64,000 bases of DNA from Marinobacter vinifirmus (GCF_002258215.1 NZ_NEFY01000005.1:1-64000), one strand, 5' to 3'. Positions 6,400 to 15,671 are shown, counted from the first letter of the stretch. Program-made: numbers and translations. Notes: generated by a model from the letters alone, not told the origin.

Positions 6400-6470
6400 A
6401 TTTAACCAACGGCTGTTGTCGGACGCGCCTGCGCTGGCGCTCCGGCACGCCGTGAAGCTCCGCGTTACGT
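6400..6470 (+). other. attC site 6 (71 bp), last one visible
   Basis: The left core ATTTAAC is at 6400-6406 and the right core GTTACGT at 6464-6470. Inner arms ACGGC and the later CACGCCGTG segment pair around a GCGCTGGCGCTCC centre. The next gene starts 31 bases downstream and has no attC after it. Confidence 0.85.
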
Positions 6471-6501
6471 CTCTTCCCCACAGTCCATGGAAGGAGTTCT
6501 G

Positions 6502-6903
6502 ATGACTGATCATTCCGGTTCTTGCCTGTGCGGCACCGTAACCTTTGAGGTAAAAGGCGAGTTCGACAGCTTTTACCTGTGCCACTGTCAGCATTGCCAA
6601 AAAGATACAGGTTCGGCCCATGCGGCAAATCTGTTTTCGCACTCAGCCAGGTTGGTCTGGCTGTCGGGTGCAGATGCCGTAACGTCCTTTACGCTTCCTG
6701 GCACTCGTCATAACAGGAGCTTTTGTCAGGTGTGTGGTTCAGCATTGCCAAACACCCAGGTTGCAGGTTTGCTTGTCGTGCCAGCAGGGTGTTTGGACAC
6801 AGACATTGCCATGTTGCCTACGGCGCATATCTTCTCGTCGAGCAAAGCTGTCTGGGAAGAGAGGTTAGGGGAGGTGCCCGCGTTCGCGGGGCTGCCAGAG
6901 TAG
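6502..6903 (+). CDS. GFA-family zinc protein (glutathione-dependent formaldehyde-activating-like)
   Basis: This 133-residue protein has the GFA zinc signature: SCLCGTVTFEV, CHCQHCQKDTGS and FCQVCGSALP, supplying the cysteines for two zinc sites. GFA proteins were named for a formaldehyde-glutathione reaction, but most members have unknown substrates. The ATG at 6502 is chosen because AAGGAG lies five bases upstream; an ATG at 6487 is also in frame. It is the first gene after attC site 6 and has no attC of its own, so it is either the terminal cassette with its attC lost or the first chromosomal gene. Confidence 0.88.
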   Translation: MTDHSGSCLCGTVTFEVKGEFDSFYLCHCQHCQKDTGSAHAANLFSHSARLVWLSGADAVTSFTLPGTRHNRSFCQVCGSALPNTQVAGLLVVPAGCLDTDIAMLPTAHIFSSSKAVWEERLGEVPAFAGLPE

Positions 6904-6969
6904 CTAATCAGTCGTATCCTAGTAAAATGATTCGCCAATCAAGCCCAAGACCAAAAGGACTTCCGCTTC

Positions 6970-8157
6970 ATGTTTCAATCCGTCTTCCAGCGCCACTGGA
7001 ACCCCTATGTTGTGCTCATCGTCGCTGGCTTGCTCAGCGCACTGTACTTCGGCCTGACCTCAACGGTCTGGGCGGTCACCGGTGAATTTACCCGGCTTGG
7101 GGGCGAGATCCTGCAGGTGTTCGGGGTGGATGTGTCCGGGTGGGAGTACTACCAGATGGTCAAGCTGGACGGTTCCACCTGGACCCGCCCGGATGGCTGG
7201 ATTGTCTGGGGTATGTTTGTCGGGGCGCTGATGATGGTGCTGCTGAGTAACAGCTTCAAGGTTCGATTGCCGCAACAGAGGCGCCGTTATGTGCAGGGCT
7301 TTGTCGGCGGCATTATTGCCGGTTTTGGTGCCCGCCTGGCGCTGGGGTGCAACCTGGCGGCCTTCTTTACCGGGGTGCCGCAGTTCTCGTTCCACTCCTG
7401 GATTTTCATTGTCGCCACCGGCATCGGTACGTTTTTCGGGGCTAAGTTAACGAAGATGCGCTGGTGGAAGGGCAAGCCGTCGCTGGCGCGGGGTGCGGGT
7501 AAACCTTCCGTTGCCAAAACCCGGGTTATCCAGCCTTATGTGGGTGGTGCTATTGCCCTCGTTTATCTGGGCTTTGTGGTGTACCTGTTCTCTACCGGGC
7601 AGAAGCTGCTCGGCCTGGGTGCGCTGTTTGGCCTGGCTTTCGGTGTGCTGATTGAGCGCGGCCAGATCTGCTTTACCTCCGCCTTCCGGGATCTGTTCCT
7701 GGTCGGGCGCAGCCTGATGACCAAGGCCATCATTATCGGGATGACGGCCAGTTCGGTGATCACCTTCGTCGTCATTTCTGTCTATGACATGACGCCCATC
7801 ACCCAGATTGCGGCGCTCAGCACCCTGGTGGGTGGTGTTTTATTCGGCCTGGGCATTGTGATGGCTTCGGGTTGTGAAACCGGCATGATGTACCGGCTGA
7901 TGGAAGGTCAGGTGCTGTTCCTGCCGGTATTTGCCGGCAATGTGATCGGTGCTACGGTACTGGCCTATGGCTGGGATAACCTCGGCATCTATGATGTGCT
8001 GGTGCAAGGTGGTGATAAGATCAACCTGATCGCCACGCTGGGCCCGGCCGGTGCCATCCTGAGTACCCTGGTAATGCTGGGTGTTTTGTACGCCCTGACC
8101 GTGTACCGGGAGAAGAGCTACCACCGTAATTTCGAGCTGAAAAGGGGCGTTGCATAA
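6970..8157 (+). CDS. yedE: YeeE/YedE-family sulfur or selenium transporter (TsuA-like)
   Basis: A 395-residue inner-membrane protein with about ten helices. Two internal copies of the family signature are visible: GFGARLALGCNLAAFF in the first half, and GQICFTSAFRDLF plus ASGCETGMMYR in the second, carrying the cysteines that pass thiosulfate or a selenium compound through the pore in TsuA. The adjacent sulfur-carrier gene starts one base after its stop, so the two form an operon, as in the yedEF pair linked to selenium and sulfur uptake. The substrate is inferred. Confidence 0.9.
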   Translation: MFQSVFQRHWNPYVVLIVAGLLSALYFGLTSTVWAVTGEFTRLGGEILQVFGVDVSGWEYYQMVKLDGSTWTRPDGWIVWGMFVGALMMVLLSNSFKVRLPQQRRRYVQGFVGGIIAGFGARLALGCNLAAFFTGVPQFSFHSWIFIVATGIGTFFGAKLTKMRWWKGKPSLARGAGKPSVAKTRVIQPYVGGAIALVYLGFVVYLFSTGQKLLGLGALFGLAFGVLIERGQICFTSAFRDLFLVGRSLMTKAIIIGMTASSVITFVVISVYDMTPITQIAALSTLVGGVLFGLGIVMASGCETGMMYRLMEGQVLFLPVFAGNVIGATVLAYGWDNLGIYDVLVQGGDKINLIATLGPAGAILSTLVMLGVLYALTVYREKSYHRNFELKRGVA

Positions 8158-8158
8158 T

Positions 8159-8398
8159 ATGGAAGCCATGAAAGAGGCAGACTTCACGCTGGATCTGCGG
8201 GGCGAATCCTGCCCCTATCCGGTGATTTATACCCTGGAAGCGCTGGAAGGCATGAACAAGGGCGAGCTGTTGCAGGTGATCACCGATTGCCCGGGTTCTT
8301 TCCGCAATGTGCCGGAAGAAGCCATCGCCCACGGTTATACCTTTGCCCAGGATCCGGTGAAGAACGGACAGGAATACCTTTTTTATATTTATGCCTAG
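8159..8398 (+). CDS. yedF: YedF/TusA-family sulfur carrier protein
   Basis: A small protein of about 79 residues with the TusA signature RGESCPYPVIYTLEAL, whose cysteine in the CPxP motif carries persulfide or selenium. The rest follows the TusA fold (GELLQVITDCPGSFRNVPEEA). The ATG at 8159 is chosen because AAAGGGG lies ten bases upstream; an ATG at 8168 is possible. It follows yedE by one base and should take the imported sulfur species from the transporter. Confidence 0.88.
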   Translation: MEAMKEADFTLDLRGESCPYPVIYTLEALEGMNKGELLQVITDCPGSFRNVPEEAIAHGYTFAQDPVKNGQEYLFYIYA

Positions 8399-8552
8399 TG
8401 AATCCGGGGGTTACTGCCGCCATCAAACCGTCACCGGAACAACACATACTGGTTTTCCACAGGATTGAAACGGCGGGGCGAGGCCCCATATCTGGTTGGG
8501 TAGCAGGATAACGCCGTACCGCTGCGGGCCGAGAGGCAGGATTTTTATCAGG

Positions 8553-8618
8553 ATAGGCTGAGCCTATCCTGAGGTTGGAAATAATCAATTTTTACCGAAT
8601 TGGCAAAAGCAGTATTCT
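8553..8618 (+). promoter_or_regulatory. OxyR-like site and promoter upstream of ahpC
   Basis: ATAG (8553-8556), seven bases, then CTAT (8564-8567) is a perfect first half of the OxyR consensus and sits inside a 12-bp perfect dyad (8548-8572). The second half is degenerate (TTGG and CAAT at the expected spacing, to 8589). A promoter TTTACC (8591) and TATTCT (8613) with a 16-base spacer follows directly, so OxyR would contact polymerase. Peroxide control of ahpC is well established in related bacteria. Confidence 0.65.
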
Positions 8619-8670
8619 TTGCACCGATTCTTAGCCATCAACCCAAACTATCAACAGGAGCTATTCTGAG

Positions 8671-9234
8671 ATGGGTATTATTAACAGCGAAATCAAACCG
8701 TTCAACGCAACCGCATTCAAGCAGGGCGAGTTTGTAGAAATCTCCGAAGCAGATGTTAAAGGCAAGTGGGCCATCTTCTTCTTCTACCCGGCTGACTTCA
8801 CCTTCGTTTGCCCGACCGAGTTGGGCGACGTAGCTGACAAGTACGAAGAGCTGCAGAAGCTGGGCGTTGAAGTGTTCTCCGTGTCTACCGACACTCACTT
8901 CACCCACAAAGCATGGCACGATACTTCCGACACCATCGGCAAGATCCAGTACTACATGGTAGGCGACCAGACTGGCACCATCACCAACAACTTCGGTGTT
9001 ATGCGTGAAGGCCAGGGCCTGGCAGACCGTGCTACTTTCCTGATCGATCCGGATGGCGTTATCCAGGCCATGGAAATCACTGCTGAAGGCATCGGCCGTG
9101 ACGCAGACGACCTGCTGCGCAAGGTTAAAGCTGCCCAGTACGTTCGCAACCATCCTGGTGAAGTTTGCCCGGCCAAGTGGAAAGAAGGCGAAGAAACACT
9201 GGCTCCGTCTCTGGACCTGGTTGGCAAGATCTAA
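8671..9234 (+). CDS. ahpC: Alkyl hydroperoxide reductase AhpC (typical 2-Cys peroxiredoxin)
   Basis: This 187-residue cytoplasmic peroxidase has the normal AhpC length. [13 protein letters not shown] places the peroxidatic cysteine at residue 47 and GEVCPAKW the resolving cysteine at 166, matching the Escherichia coli positions closely. It reduces hydrogen peroxide and organic peroxides and is recycled by AhpF, encoded 371 bases downstream. An AACAGGAG ribosome site precedes the ATG. A strong terminator at 9295 follows, so ahpC is mainly transcribed alone at high level. Confidence 0.98.
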   Translation: MGIINSEIKPFNATAFKQGEFVEISEADVKGKWAIFFFYPADFTFVCPTELGDVADKYEELQKLGVEVFSVSTDTHFTHKAWHDTSDTIGKIQYYMVGDQTGTITNNFGVMREGQGLADRATFLIDPDGVIQAMEITAEGIGRDADDLLRKVKAAQYVRNHPGEVCPAKWKEGEETLAPSLDLVGKI

Positions 9235-9294
9235 GTTTTTCTGCCACAGAAAAACTGACTGGAAAGAGGCCTGTCCGCAGGCCTCGATCCTCCG

Positions 9295-9320
9295 AAAACC
9301 CCGGCTCTGCCGGGGTTTTT
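9295..9320 (+). terminator. Rho-independent terminator of ahpC
   Basis: CCCCGGC and GCCGGGG arms close on a short CTCT-containing loop, with AAAA before and TTTTT after. It separates ahpC from ahpF and explains why ahpF has its own promoter. Confidence 0.88.
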
Positions 9321-9465
9321 GCGTTGTGGTGTCCGCAAAACCCGCAATCTTGCCACCGGTCATGCCCTGGGCTTCCGATATCGTCTACTGTTGAAGTGAA
9401 GCTTGGGGTATTCGAGCGGCTGTGGTGGCCGGGGTTCAGAGTGGGGATGGGTTAACGCGCATACT

Positions 9466-9531
9466 ATAGCTCTGCCCTATTAATCGTTTTACATCAATTA
9501 ATTTGAGCTTTGTATTGCAGGGCCGTATCGT
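9466..9531 (+). promoter_or_regulatory. OxyR-like site and promoter upstream of ahpF
   Basis: ATAG (9466-9469), seven bases, CTAT (9477-9480) is again the OxyR half-site pair. Two weaker tetramers follow at the right spacing (TTTA and TAAT, to 9502). TTGAGC (9503) and TATCGT (9526) with a 17-base spacer form the promoter directly beside it. The parallel with the ahpC site supports both calls. The rest of the 371-base gap holds the ahpC terminator and no gene that I can see. Confidence 0.62.
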
Positions 9532-9605
9532 ACACACAACTTCTTTTAACGATTCACTTTGAATTCAGCCACTTGGCTACGACAGACATCAAGGAGACCC
9601 CCTAA

Positions 9606-11171
9606 ATGTTGGATGCAAACATCAAGCAACAACTCCAGGCGTACATGGAAAAGCTGCAGCAGCCGATCGAGCTGGTGGCAGCCTATGACGACAGCAAGAA
9701 GTCCCAGGAGCTGAAAGAGCTGCTGGAAGAACTGGAGCCGATGTCCTCCAAGATCAGCCTGCGCACCGAAGAATCAACCGACGTGCGTCGCCCGTCTTTC
9801 GCGATCAACCGTATTGGTTCCGATGTTGGCGTACGTTTCGCCGGTATCCCCATGGGTCACGAGTTCACCTCACTGGTACTGGCGCTGCTGCAGGTAGGCG
9901 GTCACCCGTCCAAGGCGTCACAGGAGCTGATCGAGCAGATCCAGGAGCTGGACGGCGAGTTCGAGTTCGAAACCTACTTCTCCCTGTCCTGCCAGAACTG
10001 TCCGGACGTGGTACAGGCCCTGAACCTGATGAGCGTGCTGAACCCGAAGGTGAAGCACACCTCCATCGATGGCGCCCTGTTCCAGGACGAAGTCGAGCAG
10101 CGTGAAGTGATGGCGGTACCGAGTGTGTACCTGAACGGCCAGCCCTGGGGCCAGGGCCGCATGACGCTGGAAGAAATCGTAGCCAAACTGGACACCAACT
10201 CTGCCGAGAAAGAGGCCGAGAAGCTGAACCAGAAAGACGACTTCGAAGTTCTGGTCATCGGTGGTGGCCCGGCTGGCGCTGCGGCGGCGATCTACGCGGC
10301 CCGTAAGGGAATCTCCACCGGTATTGCGGCCGAGCGTTTCGGTGGCCAGGTGAGCGATACCATGGGTATCGAAAACCTGATTTCCGTGCCTTACACCGAA
10401 GGCCCGAAGCTGGTCTCCGCCATGGAGCAGCACGTTAACGAATATGAAGTCGACATCATGAACATGCAGCGCGCCGAGAAGCTGATTCCGGCAGCGCAGC
10501 CGGGCGGCCTGCACGAAGTGAAGCTGGCCAATGGTGCTTCTTTGAAGTCCCGTACCCTCATTCTGTCCACCGGTGCCCGCTGGCGCCAGATGGGTGTGCC
10601 GGGTGAAGAAGAGTACCGTAACAAGGGCGTGGCTTACTGCCCGCACTGCGACGGCCCGCTGTTCAAAGGCAAGCGCGTGGCGGTCATCGGTGGCGGTAAC
10701 TCCGGCGTGGAAGCAGCCATCGACCTGGCCGGTATTGTTGGCCACGTTACCCTGATCGAGTTTGGTGATCAGATGCGTGCAGACGAAGTGCTGCAGAAGA
10801 AACTGCGCAGCCTGGACAACGTGAAGATCATCACCTCGGGCCAGACCACTGAGGTAGTGGGCGAGAACGGCCGGGTAAGCGGCCTGAACTATACCGACCG
10901 CACCACCGGCGAAGCGCACCACATCGAGCTGGAAGGTATCTTCGTGCAGATCGGCCTGGTGCCGAACACCGAGTGGCTGAAAGGTGATATCGAGCTGAGC
11001 CAGCACGGCGAGATCATCGTCAACGACCGTAACGAAACATCCATTCCGGGTGTGTTCGCGGCCGGCGATGCCACCACCGTGCCCTACAAGCAGATCGTGA
11101 TCTCTATGGGCGAAGGTGCCAAGGCTTCCCTGAGTGCCTTTGACTTCCTGATCCGCAACTCTGCGCAGTAA
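9606..11171 (+). CDS. ahpF: Alkyl hydroperoxide reductase subunit F
   Basis: A 521-residue flavoprotein that passes electrons from NADH through FAD and two disulfide centres to AhpC. The N-terminal tandem thioredoxin-fold domain ends with CQNC at residues 129-132, as in Escherichia coli AhpF. An FAD-binding domain starts at [12 protein letters not shown] (about 216), the redox CPHC lies near residue 345, and the NAD-binding GGGNSG motif follows. The C-terminal [15 protein letters not shown] closes the FAD site. The length is normal. It is followed by a terminator at 11208. Confidence 0.98.
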   Translation: MLDANIKQQLQAYMEKLQQPIELVAAYDDSKKSQELKELLEELEPMSSKISLRTEESTDVRRPSFAINRIGSDVGVRFAGIPMGHEFTSLVLALLQVGGHPSKASQELIEQIQELDGEFEFETYFSLSCQNCPDVVQALNLMSVLNPKVKHTSIDGALFQDEVEQREVMAVPSVYLNGQPWGQGRMTLEEIVAKLDTNSAEKEAEKLNQKDDFEVLVIGGGPAGAAAAIYAARKGISTGIAAERFGGQVSDTMGIENLISVPYTEGPKLVSAMEQHVNEYEVDIMNMQRAEKLIPAAQPGGLHEVKLANGASLKSRTLILSTGARWRQMGVPGEEEYRNKGVAYCPHCDGPLFKGKRVAVIGGGNSGVEAAIDLAGIVGHVTLIEFGDQMRADEVLQKKLRSLDNVKIITSGQTTEVVGENGRVSGLNYTDRTTGEAHHIELEGIFVQIGLVPNTEWLKGDIELSQHGEIIVNDRNETSIPGVFAAGDATTVPYKQIVISMGEGAKASLSAFDFLIRNSAQ

Positions 11172-11207
11172 GTTTACCCAAGTCTGACAGCCTCAGGCTG
11201 ACCCCTG

Positions 11208-11244
11208 AAACCGGTATCTGCGGGATGTGGATACCGGTTTTTTT
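11208..11244 (+). terminator. Rho-independent terminator of ahpF
   Basis: AAACCGGTATC (11208-11218) pairs with GATACCGGTTT (11230 on), followed by a run of T. It lies between ahpF and the convergent transglutaminase-like gene. Confidence 0.85.
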
Positions 11245-11250
11245 ATGGGC

Positions 11251-11922
11251 TTACGAGCCGCCCGCCATGTCCTGCTCCAGGCTACCGCTTACCGGGCCAG
11301 CCTCGCCCTGCGGGGTGAACAGGTGGCCGTAGGCCGCCTGCAGGCCTTCCAGAATAAAATCAAAGGGCACGTCGTCGAACACACCGTGGTCGTTGATGTA
11401 TTCCATATGGGCGTGGCCATCCTCGGTGAATTCCTGGAACACCGAGTCGTTCACGCCGTCGAACTCCAGCGGGTCTACCTTCATCATCTGGCACAACTGC
11501 TGGTTGAACGCCGGCGTGGCCTTCACCCAGCGGCCGTTCAGGTACAGCTCGATAAACCCGTGCATGCGGAACACATCCGACTGCAGCCATTCAATCAGCT
11601 TGGGGCTGGACAGGTGGTTGCGTACATCGGCCAGGCCCAGGCGGCTGGGGATGCCCAGGGCCCGCGCGGCCGCGCCCAGAAGAACGGCTTTGGGGATGCA
11701 GTAGGTTTCGCCGGATTCCAGGGCATAGCTGGCGGACAGGGTGTGGGGTTCCGCCCGGAACACATAGGGGTTGTACTGGATGCCGTCGCGCACCGCCAGG
11801 TACAGCGCCTTCATTTGCTCTACCGGGTCATCCGGAACACCGGCCAGCTGCTCCTGGAGCCAGGCGCTAACTGCGGGATGGTTGTAGTCGAAGAAGGGCG
11901 TGGCTTTCAGGTAGTTGTCCAT
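11251..11922 (-). CDS. Transglutaminase-like cysteine peptidase-fold protein
   Basis: A 223-residue cytoplasmic protein of the bacterial transglutaminase-like superfamily. The likely nucleophile is the cysteine in SGETYCIPKAVLL and the histidine is in VFRMHGFIELYL. The third position, usually Asp in a WxxxDPT stretch, reads GRWVKATPAFN here, so the classic acidic residue is absent, although this reading is typical of the subfamily as I recall it. The C-terminal HMEYINDHGVFDDVPFD stretch is also characteristic. The substrate is unknown; family members act as peptidases or cross-linking enzymes. Confidence 0.82.
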   Translation of the reverse strand: MDNYLKATPFFDYNHPAVSAWLQEQLAGVPDDPVEQMKALYLAVRDGIQYNPYVFRAEPHTLSASYALESGETYCIPKAVLLGAAARALGIPSRLGLADVRNHLSSPKLIEWLQSDVFRMHGFIELYLNGRWVKATPAFNQQLCQMMKVDPLEFDGVNDSVFQEFTEDGHAHMEYINDHGVFDDVPFDFILEGLQAAYGHLFTPQGEAGPVSGSLEQDMAGGS

Positions 11923-12084
11923 GTCCGGATTCCAGGGTGTGCGCGTGATTGAACGATGATGGCCTGATTAGCAAACTAAGGGCAATGGCATTTTGTACCA
12001 AAGGTATTGCTCGCAGGCACCACCAACTGCGTGGTTCAGCGCCGGCAAATATGGCAGTCTGGTGGTTTTGACGATGAGGGCGCG

Positions 12085-12627
12085 ATGGCAGATCTGATCG
12101 CAGGCATGACATTGGCACAACTGCTTGGCCAGCTGGCGGGCCTGGTGGCCCTGGCTTTCTGTATTGCCGGCTTTGCCAACAAGAACGACGACCGGCTGAT
12201 GGTGCTGCTGATCTCTGCCAATGTCGCCTTCGCCCTGATGTTTGCCTTCTTCCAGAGCTGGACCGCTGCCGCCTTGACGGTGCTGGTCATCCTGCGCATC
12301 GCCCTGGCGCGCAGCTACCAGGGCAACTGGAAAATCATGGCCGGCATACTCGCCGTCAATCTGCTGGTGGCCTGGGCCACCTGGAAAACCGCCACCGATG
12401 TGTTCCCCCTGACCGCCGCCACCCTGGGCACCGTGGGTATGTTCATGCTCCGGGGGATACCGCTTCGCATTGTGCTTGGCCTGGCCGCCCTGGCGTGGAT
12501 GCTCAACAACATCGTGATCGGTTCGGTGGGCGGCATTCTGGCCGAGGGCATGGTGCTGGTTACCAACATCATTACCATCGTCCGGCTGTACCGGTTGCAG
12601 AAAAAGTACCCGGGGTTAAAGCCGTGA
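12085..12627 (+). CDS. YgjV-like inner membrane protein
   Basis: A 180-residue protein with about six hydrophobic helices spread over its whole length, including FALMFAFFQSWTAAALTVLVILRIALARSYQ (quoted only in part as motif context), and an SVGGILAEG loop near the end. The layout and size resemble the YgjV (Imp-YgjV) family of unknown function. The ATG at 12085 gives a first helix right after MADLIAGMTLAQLLG; a longer upstream frame would add a non-hydrophobic extension. It is divergent from the transglutaminase-like gene and appears monocistronic. Confidence 0.72.
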   Translation: MADLIAGMTLAQLLGQLAGLVALAFCIAGFANKNDDRLMVLLISANVAFALMFAFFQSWTAAALTVLVILRIALARSYQGNWKIMAGILAVNLLVAWATWKTATDVFPLTAATLGTVGMFMLRGIPLRIVLGLAALAWMLNNIVIGSVGGILAEGMVLVTNIITIVRLYRLQKKYPGLKP

Positions 12628-12772
12628 GACAAGCAGGTTCCGGCCGGACGTGTGCAGGTGGTTTGGCCCTGCATACGGCTTCACGGGGGTTGTCAGGCCA
12701 ATTGAAGTAGCGGGCCGGCGGCGTAACGTGGGCGTTATTCAACAAGAAAGATAACGCCCGGGAGACCTCCGC

Positions 12773-14299
12773 ATGAACCAACAACACTACGATGTCCTGA
12801 TCATCGGTGCCGGGGTATCCGGCATCGGCATGGCCTGCCATCTGAAACGGGAATGCCCCGGCAAGCGCTTTGCCATCCTGGAGCGCCGCCAGTCGCTGGG
12901 CGGCACCTGGGACCTGTTCCGTTACCCGGGCATCCGCTCGGATTCTGACATGTTCACCTTCGGCTATAACTTCCGGCCCTGGACCGGCGGCAAGGTGCTG
13001 GCCGATGGCGCATCCATCAAGCGTTATGTGGCGGAAACCGCGAAGGAAAACGATGTCGAAAAGCACATCCGGTACAGTGTGGCGGTAAAAACCGCCGAGT
13101 GGTCCAGCGCAGATAAGTGCTGGACAGTGACCGCCGAGAATGAGCAGACCGGCGACCAGGAAACCTACACCGCTAACTTCCTGGTGGGTTGTACCGGTTA
13201 CTACAACTATGACCAGGGCTACAAACCGGATTTCCCCGGCGAGAGCGACTTCAAGGGCCAGGTTGTGCACCCCCAGCACTGGCCGGAAAACCTGGACTAC
13301 ACCGGCAAGAAAGTGGTGGTGATCGGCAGTGGTGCCACGGCCATTACCCTGGTGCCCACCATGGCGGAGAACGCGGCCCATGTAACCATGCTGCAGCGCT
13401 CGCCCACGTACCTGATGCCGCTGCCGTCAACCGATAAAATCACCCTGGCCATGCAGAAAGTACTGCCGGCCAGGACCGCCTACCGGCTGACCCGGGCCCG
13501 TAATATTTCCATTTCCCGGTTCCTGTTCGAGCGCTCCCGCAAGAGCCCGAAAGCCATGCGCCGCCTGTTCCTGTCGATCATCAAACGCCAGCTCAACGGC
13601 AAGGCTGACATGCGCCACTTCAGCCCGGACTACAACCCCTGGGACCAGCGCCTGTGCGTGGTGAAAGACGGCGACCTGTTCGAGGCCATCAAGGCCGGCA
13701 CCGCGTCGATCAAAACCGATCACATCGAGTGCTTTACCAAAACCGGCATTCGCCTGAAGTCCGGCGAGGAACTGGAAGCCGACATCATCGTTCCGGCCAC
13801 CGGCCTGGATATCCAGATGCTGGGTGGCATCAAACCCCGGGTTGATGGCCGGGAGGTGGTGTTGAAAGACAAGGTGATCTACAAGAACGTGATGCTGGAA
13901 GGCATGCCCAATGCCGGCATGATCTTCGGCTACACCAACATCTCCTGGACCCTGAAAGCGGATATCGCCAGCGAGTACCTGTGCCGGCTGATCAACCATA
14001 TGGACCGCAAGGGTTATGAGGTGGCGGTGCCACGGGATACCGAGAACAGTGGCGGTGATGAAACCATTCTGGGCTCGCTGGACGCCGGCTACATCAAACG
14101 AGCCGAAGACCGGCTTCCCCGCCAGGGCACCCATGGCCCCTGGAAGGCCTCGCAGGATTACCTCACCGATGTGAAGATTCTGCGCTTCGAGCCCATCGAA
14201 GATGGCTACCTGGAATTCGACGGCCAACGCAGCCTGGCCGGACAGCCCCAGAGTACCGGTTTCCTGCGGCCCCTGCGCTCGGCCCTGTTCGGCTCCTGA
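12773..14299 (+). CDS. FAD-dependent Baeyer-Villiger-type monooxygenase (EthA-like)
   Basis: A 508-residue flavoprotein. An FAD-binding Rossmann motif GAGVSGIG is at residues 12-19. The Baeyer-Villiger fingerprint FxGxxxHxxxW is present as FKGQVVHPQHW, and the NADPH-binding motif GSGATAIT follows about 15 residues later. Such enzymes insert oxygen next to ketones, making esters or lactones, or oxidise sulfur and nitrogen. The GGTWDLFRYPGIRSDSDM stretch is typical of the EthA branch. The ribosome site GGGAG precedes the ATG. Substrate unknown; a second member of the superfamily is at 23553. Confidence 0.92.
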   Translation: MNQQHYDVLIIGAGVSGIGMACHLKRECPGKRFAILERRQSLGGTWDLFRYPGIRSDSDMFTFGYNFRPWTGGKVLADGASIKRYVAETAKENDVEKHIRYSVAVKTAEWSSADKCWTVTAENEQTGDQETYTANFLVGCTGYYNYDQGYKPDFPGESDFKGQVVHPQHWPENLDYTGKKVVVIGSGATAITLVPTMAENAAHVTMLQRSPTYLMPLPSTDKITLAMQKVLPARTAYRLTRARNISISRFLFERSRKSPKAMRRLFLSIIKRQLNGKADMRHFSPDYNPWDQRLCVVKDGDLFEAIKAGTASIKTDHIECFTKTGIRLKSGEELEADIIVPATGLDIQMLGGIKPRVDGREVVLKDKVIYKNVMLEGMPNAGMIFGYTNISWTLKADIASEYLCRLINHMDRKGYEVAVPRDTENSGGDETILGSLDAGYIKRAEDRLPRQGTHGPWKASQDYLTDVKILRFEPIEDGYLEFDGQRSLAGQPQSTGFLRPLRSALFGS

Positions 14300-14300
14300 G

Positions 14301-15671
14301 TTACTGGAACGCTGGCCGGATAATGTCCCGGTAGTTGCGGATACGCTGCACGTAGTGCACCGGTTCGTAACCCCGGGCGTAGCCATAGCGGGTGCTGGGG
14401 TAGTAGCGTTTGTCGGCTTTCAGGGGCAGTACCTTTTCCATGTCGTCCCAGGAATCCGGGTTCTTGCCCAGGTCCCGGGCCAATTGCCGGGCATCCAGCA
14501 GGTGGCCGCGGCCGATGTTGTAGCTGGCCAGGGCCAGGAAGGTGCGGTCCGGCTCCGGGATGGTTTCCGGCAGGCGGCGATGGCGGTCGGCCAGGTAGCG
14601 GGCACCGCCGTCAATGGAAGCAATTGGGTCCAGCCGGTTGGTTACCCCCAGGGATTTTGCGGTGTTCAAAGTCAGCATCATCATCCCCCGCACGCCGGTG
14701 GGCGACCTGGCTTTCGGGTTCCAGTGGGATTCCTGGTAGGCCAGCGCTGCCAGCAGGTCAGCCGGTATGCCGGTTTTCTGCTCGGCCGCCCGGAACAGAT
14801 CGATGTAGTTCGGCAGCCGGTCTTCAATCCGCCGGTTCAGGGCCCGCAAATCGACAAAGTCGAAGTCGCCAATGTAGGCGTAGTAGAGGTTTTCCATCCG
14901 GCCCAGGGCTTCGTCACCTTCCTTGCTGTTCATCCACTCTCGGGTGTCTGCTGCCAGCTCGTCTGAGCCGGCCGGCAGGTACCAGCCCAGATTGCGCCCT
15001 TCAGTCAGGTTCATGGCCACTTCCAGGTGCGGGAAGTGCCGGCGCATCACCTGCACAATGTTGGAGTCTGCCACGGTGCAGCCCACATTCCTGTCTGCCA
15101 CTTCGGCCAGGATCACTTCGGTGGTGCGCTCGCTGTCTTCCCGGAACTCAATTTCCGGATGCTGTCCGGCCAGTTCGTTCAGTGTGTCCACATAGCTGGA
15201 CCCGGCGGTGACCGCAATATCGATTCCCTGAATGTCTTCAGGTTTGCGGGGCAGGGGGCGATCGTCACGGTGGCAGACCAGTTGCTCGGTGATCTCGGTG
15301 TGGGCCGGCCCCGGCGTGAACAACTCGTTGCGGCTGTGCAGATGGGTAAGGCCGGAGGCCGCCAGGTGGGTAGTACCGGCTTCCAGGGCGGCGAGCACAT
15401 CGGCGGTGGAGTCCAGCATGGTCCATTCCACCTCCCAGCCACGGGCCTGGGCGTAGTCGGAGACCAGGGCGTACTCCGGGCCGACAGGGTTCTCGTGTCG
15501 GTCAAGGTAGTAGGTGGTCGAGCCGTTACGGGTGGCGACTTTCAGAATACCGGTTTCCGAGGGCGGCTTGAGCCCGGTGCTTTGGGCGGGCGTTTTTTGC
15601 TGCTCGCTGCACCCGCCCAGCATCATTAAAACGGCGGACAGGCCGAGGGTGAATTTCCATCCGGACTGCAT
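14301..15671 (-). CDS. mltF: Membrane-bound lytic murein transglycosylase F
   Basis: A 456-residue lipoprotein: the signal sequence ends in LMMLGGC, a lipobox. Residues about 40-260 form a bacterial solute-binding (family 3) domain, and the C-terminal 180 residues an SLT lysozyme-like domain with the catalytic glutamate in LAYQESHWNP and the following SPTGVRGMMML and ASYNIGRGH motifs. MltF cleaves peptidoglycan at the outer membrane and is regulated by muropeptides binding the first domain. It ends two bases after the convergent monooxygenase gene. Confidence 0.93.
   Translation of the reverse strand: MQSGWKFTLGLSAVLMMLGGCSEQQKTPAQSTGLKPPSETGILKVATRNGSTTYYLDRHENPVGPEYALVSDYAQARGWEVEWTMLDSTADVLAALEAGTTHLAASGLTHLHSRNELFTPGPAHTEITEQLVCHRDDRPLPRKPEDIQGIDIAVTAGSSYVDTLNELAGQHPEIEFREDSERTTEVILAEVADRNVGCTVADSNIVQVMRRHFPHLEVAMNLTEGRNLGWYLPAGSDELAADTREWMNSKEGDEALGRMENLYYAYIGDFDFVDLRALNRRIEDRLPNYIDLFRAAEQKTGIPADLLAALAYQESHWNPKARSPTGVRGMMMLTLNTAKSLGVTNRLDPIASIDGGARYLADRHRRLPETIPEPDRTFLALASYNIGRGHLLDARQLARDLGKNPDSWDDMEKVLPLKADKRYYPSTRYGYARGYEPVHYVQRIRNYRDIIRPAFQ

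Larger units (their letters stand above)
1779..6470 (+). mobile_element. Integron gene-cassette array without a visible integrase
   Basis: Six attC-like sites (2237-2337, 2977-3060, 4354-4437, 5090-5167, 5812-5889, 6400-6470) alternate with one- or two-gene units, plus a half site at 1779-1785. Each site ends in GTTRNRN and all but one begin with NNNTAAC. The units are AT-richer than the flanking chromosome and include three toxin-antitoxin modules, typical of sedentary chromosomal integrons. No tyrosine-recombinase IntI gene lies in the window, so this is either the distal part of an array whose integrase is left of the IS66 element, or a cluster of attC sites lacking an integrase. Confidence 0.88.

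Noticed and set aside
6904-6969. A seventh attC site after the GFA gene
   Set aside because: No GTTRRRY core with a paired left half is present in this short gap.
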